8,237 bases of DNA from positions 1 to 8,237 of the forward strand of contig CAZXGS010000090.1 in the NCBI GenBank assembly GCA_964640525.1, given 5' to 3'. This document shows positions 5,348-8,237 of this stretch, piece by piece. This stretch comes from SZAS-103 sp964640525 (GTDB taxonomy: Bacteria > Pseudomonadota > Gammaproteobacteria > Xanthomonadales > Xanthomonadaceae). The first letter of the stretch is position 1; every line of letters starts with the position of its first letter. The notes below the pieces were generated by a model that worked only from the letters and a program-made list of their open reading frames with translations, was not told the origin of the DNA and did not search any database. The position numbers and the translations under genes were made by a program.

Positions 5348-8237
5348 ATGTCCAGGAAATCTCTTCGTCTTCCGTTTCGCTTGCTTGCCCTCTGGCTCGC
5401 AGTCACGCCGATGGCCTGGGCCTCCCCCGTCGACCTCGCCGACAAGCCGCTCACCGTCGGGACCAGCGGCGAGGTCAAGCCCAACGTGATGATCATTTTC
5501 GACGACTCGGGATCGATGGGATGGACGCATCTTCCCGACCACGTACGCACACTGCGCACCAGGATCGGTTACAAGTCGGCCCAGTGCAACGGCGTCTACT
5601 ACAACCCGGCGATCGTCTATCAGCCGCCGGTGAAGGCCGACGGCACGAGCTACCCGAACGTCGACTTCTACAACGCGCCGTACAACGGCTACAGCACCAG
5701 CTCGACCAAGCGCGATCTGTCGACCAGGTTCAAGGCCTACGACGACACGACGAGCTACGACGGTGGCGACGACACCGAGCAGGCCGCCTACTACTACACG
5801 TATACCGGCAATGAGCCGGCGATGTCGTATTCCTACACGGCAACAGGTGACGTCGACACCTCGACCACCTTGTACAAGGAATGCAACGCGAGTTCCTCGG
5901 GGAAATTCACCAAGGTGACGGTGGGCGCCGCGGAACGGCAGAATTTCGCCAACTGGTACAGCTATTACCGCATCCGGATCCTGACTGCCAAGACGGCAGT
6001 CGGCCGCGCGCTGGCGGGCCTGTCCGAGCCGTCGAACTATCGCATCGGATTCACCACCCACAGCTACACCGATACCGACACCAGTAACAACTCGTTCCAG
6101 AAGGTCGACGATTTCTGCGCCGCCGCCCCTGGCTGCAGCCAGCGGACCAGCCTCTTCGACAAGCTCTACAAGGCCAGCGCCTCGGGCGGCACGCCGCTCC
6201 GCGCGGCCCTCTCCAAGGTCGGGCGCATCTACGCGGGCAAGCTGGGCGACGATCCGGTCCAGTATTCCTGCCAGCAGAACTTCTCCATCCTGACGACCGA
6301 CGGTTTCTGGAACGGCGACGACGGCTACAGAATCGATGGCACGATCGCGATCGGCAACCAGGACGGCCAGGCGGCCAAGCCGATGTGGGATGGTGCCTCG
6401 GGTTCGAAGCGGGTAGACATCTACAAGCGCGATCGGTATTCAGCCAATGGGTGCGGCACTGGCAAGATCAAGTACAAGGAGCAAAGGCAGACGGTCACGA
6501 CCCCGATCGATCCACCCGGCAAAGTCAGCAGCGGGAATTGGATTGATGTCACCGATTACTCGTCCTGCGCCAACGGCACCTTGCCGAATCCGAACCCGAG
6601 CGCCGCAGAGTTGGTGTCGTCCGAGCTCATGGCTGCCTCCGGCGGGTCCTCCGATTCGCTCGCCGATGTCGCCATGTATTACTACCAGACCGACCTCCGT
6701 ACTCCGGCGCTGGGCAACTGCACCGGCTCAACCGTGGCCGGGAAGACCTACCAGGTCTGCGAGAACAACGTGCCCGGCGCGGGCAGCGACAAGGCGCCGC
6801 ACCAGCACATGACGACCTTCACGCTGGGCCTGGGCATCGACGGATCGCTCAAGTACTGCGAGAACTACGATTCGGGAGGCTGCGCGGACTTCGAGGCGAT
6901 CAGACAGGGAACGAAGAACTGGCCGGATCCGATGGACAGGGAAGACCTGCATCGCGTGGACGACCTCTGGCACGCGGCAGTGAACGGCCGCGGCAAGTAC
7001 TACAGCGCCAAGTCGCCCGAGACGCTCGCCGGGGGCATCCAGAAGGCGCTCTCCGGGGTGTCGGCCCGAACCGGGTCCGCGGCCGCGGCAGCCACCTCGA
7101 ACCTGGAACCCGTGGCCGGCGACAACTATGCCTACGTCGCGATGTATACGACGGTCGACTGGGACGGAGACATCACCGCGCGCGAAATCGATCTCTCCGT
7201 AGGAACGGTGTCCGATACGGTCATCTGGTCGGCCCAGTCGAAGCTGGACGCGAAAGTGGCGGCGGCGACCGACACGCGCACGCTCTATTTCAACAAGGGC
7301 GGCACGCTCACGGCCTTCACGGCGGCCAACCTGACAGCAGAGAAGATTGCGAACTTCTTCCAGCCCGGGCCGACCAATCCCAACGGCCAGCTCTCCCAGT
7401 ACCCCGACCTGACGACGGCCGAACGGGACCAGGCGACTCAGGATTCCGTCATCGGGTTCGTTCGCGGCCAGACCCAGCACGAGGACGAAGGCGCCAACAC
7501 CTGGCAGCTCTACCGCGACCGCAAGCATGCGCTCGGCGACATCGTCGACGGCGCGCCCGTCTACGTGCGCAAGCCCCCGTTCGCCTATTCCGACGACAAC
7601 TACGCGAAGTTCGCCGAGAACAACACGAGCCGCCAGTCCGTGGTCTACGCGGGCGGCAACGACGGCATGCTGCACGCCTTCAATGGCGACACTGGCGAGG
7701 AACTCTGGGCCTACATACCCACCGCGGTGATCCCGCAGCTCTACAAGCTTGCCGACAAGAGCTACGCGAACAACCACCGCTTCTATGTCGATGGCCCCAT
7801 CGTGGTTGGCGATGTCTGCCCGAGTGCCTCGTGCAACGCCAACCAGTGGAAGACGATTCTCGTCGGCGGACTGGGCAAGGGCGGGCGCGCGTACTACGCG
7901 CTCGACGTCACCGTCCCGGCAAGCCCGAAACTGCTGTGGGAGTTCGTCGATGACAATCTCGGCTACAGCTTCGGCAACGCCATCATCACCAAGATCAGCG
8001 GGCAGTGGGTGGTGATCGTCGCTTCGGGTTACAACAACACGTCGCCTGGCGACGGCAAGGGGCGGCTTTTCGTGCTCAAGGCGTCCGACGGCTCGAAGCT
8101 CGCCGAGATCGTGACCGACGACGCCAATACCGACCCGTCGAAGAGCGGCATCGCCAAGATCAACAACTGGGTCGCAGCCACGAACCTGGACAACTCGACC
8201 CAGCATGTCTATGGCGGTGACCTCGACGGCAACGTAT
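5348..8237 (+). CDS. pilY1: Type IV pilus tip adhesin PilY1/PilC (3' end beyond window)
   Basis: The frame is open from the ATG at 5348 to the window edge (963 residues, no stop seen), with GGGGAG at 5335-5340 as ribosome binding site. A signal peptide probably ends after Ala25 (WLAVTPMAWA). The N-terminal part is a von Willebrand A domain with a complete-looking metal site: D52-x-S54-x-S56 in IIFDDSGSM, Thr282 in SGGTPLRAAL and Asp318 in LTTDGFWNGDD. Long Tyr- and Cys-rich insertions lie inside it. The family motif DDLWHAAVNGRGKYYSA (near residue 540) closes this part; an Ala-rich linker follows (about 572-585). The C-terminal part is the PilC/PilY1 beta-propeller, with DIVDGAPVYV at 731 and VYAGGNDGMLHAFNGDTGEE from 766, and GGDLDGN at the very end. 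The protein is secreted, carried at the pilus tip and mediates adhesion, surface sensing and control of retraction in other species. About 13 cysteines are visible. The Pseudomonas protein is about 1160 residues, so perhaps 200 or more residues are missing. Confidence 0.95.
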   Translation, partial: MSRKSLRLPFRLLALWLAVTPMAWASPVDLADKPLTVGTSGEVKPNVMIIFDDSGSMGWTHLPDHVRTLRTRIGYKSAQCNGVYYNPAIVYQPPVKADGTSYPNVDFYNAPYNGYSTSSTKRDLSTRFKAYDDTTSYDGGDDTEQAAYYYTYTGNEPAMSYSYTATGDVDTSTTLYKECNASSSGKFTKVTVGAAERQNFANWYSYYRIRILTAKTAVGRALAGLSEPSNYRIGFTTHSYTDTDTSNNSFQKVDDFCAAAPGCSQRTSLFDKLYKASASGGTPLRAALSKVGRIYAGKLGDDPVQYSCQQNFSILTTDGFWNGDDGYRIDGTIAIGNQDGQAAKPMWDGASGSKRVDIYKRDRYSANGCGTGKIKYKEQRQTVTTPIDPPGKVSSGNWIDVTDYSSCANGTLPNPNPSAAELVSSELMAASGGSSDSLADVAMYYYQTDLRTPALGNCTGSTVAGKTYQVCENNVPGAGSDKAPHQHMTTFTLGLGIDGSLKYCENYDSGGCADFEAIRQGTKNWPDPMDREDLHRVDDLWHAAVNGRGKYYSAKSPETLAGGIQKALSGVSARTGSAAAAATSNLEPVAGDNYAYVAMYTTVDWDGDITAREIDLSVGTVSDTVIWSAQSKLDAKVAAATDTRTLYFNKGGTLTAFTAANLTAEKIANFFQPGPTNPNGQLSQYPDLTTAERDQATQDSVIGFVRGQTQHEDEGANTWQLYRDRKHALGDIVDGAPVYVRKPPFAYSDDNYAKFAENNTSRQSVVYAGGNDGMLHAFNGDTGEELWAYIPTAVIPQLYKLADKSYANNHRFYVDGPIVVGDVCPSASCNANQWKTILVGGLGKGGRAYYALDVTVPASPKLLWEFVDDNLGYSFGNAIITKISGQWVVIVASGYNNTSPGDGKGRLFVLKASDGSKLAEIVTDDANTDPSKSGIAKINNWVAATNLDNSTQHVYGGDLDGNV

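Noticed and set aside
6728..8206. 492-codon open frame on the - strand
   Set aside because: It lies entirely opposite pilY1, whose frame carries clear VWA and propeller motifs. The antisense product is Val-, Arg- and Asp-rich with no recognisable domain, as expected for an antisense frame in G+C-rich DNA.

Overview
The window looks like chromosomal DNA from a high-G+C proteobacterium, most likely a betaproteobacterium (Burkholderiales- or Rhodocyclales-like). The reasons are the G+C-rich codons, the style of the transhydrogenase tail at the left edge, and a minor-pilin set that reads like betaproteobacterial versions. This placement is by recognition, not by a search. All convincing genes lie on the + strand. 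I see no tRNA, rRNA, CRISPR array, insertion sequence or phage gene.

Left part (1-1924): the last 29 codons of a PntB-type NAD(P) transhydrogenase beta subunit are followed closely by a MarC-family membrane protein. Next, two bases after the MarC stop, comes a small two- or three-helix membrane protein (COG3671/DUF4870-like). After 47 bases there is an exported, possibly lipidated protein of unknown function. This is housekeeping or envelope material of very high G+C.

Intergenic part (1925-2282): 358 bases with no convincing gene. It holds a CRP/Vfr-like dyad (GTGA-N6-TCAC) close to its left end, a 7-bp hairpin near its right end, and a strong Shine-Dalgarno sequence just before pilE. It is the likely control region of the pilus operon, but no clear sigma70 or sigma54 promoter could be picked out.

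Right part (2283-8237): a tightly packed type IV pilus minor-pilin operon in the order pilE - fimT/fimU - pilV - pilW - pilX - pilY1, with pilY1 running off the right edge. Neighbouring genes overlap or are 13-16 bases apart, so translation is probably coupled. Each of the five pilin-like proteins has a short leader ending in Gly and a hydrophobic helix. Four have the Glu at mature position 5; PilX lacks it, as is usual for that family. By analogy with Pseudomonas and Neisseria, these proteins form a priming and tip complex in the inner membrane. The complex starts pilus assembly and carries the large secreted PilY1/PilC adhesin (VWA domain plus beta-propeller) at the tip.

I do not see a new type of system here. 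The points most worth a second look are: pilE leading rather than ending the operon; the FimT-like protein that lacks the C-terminal GRxR DNA-binding motif; the apparently eroded calcium loop in PilY1; the CRP-like dyad; and the drop in G+C from the left genes to the pilus operon.
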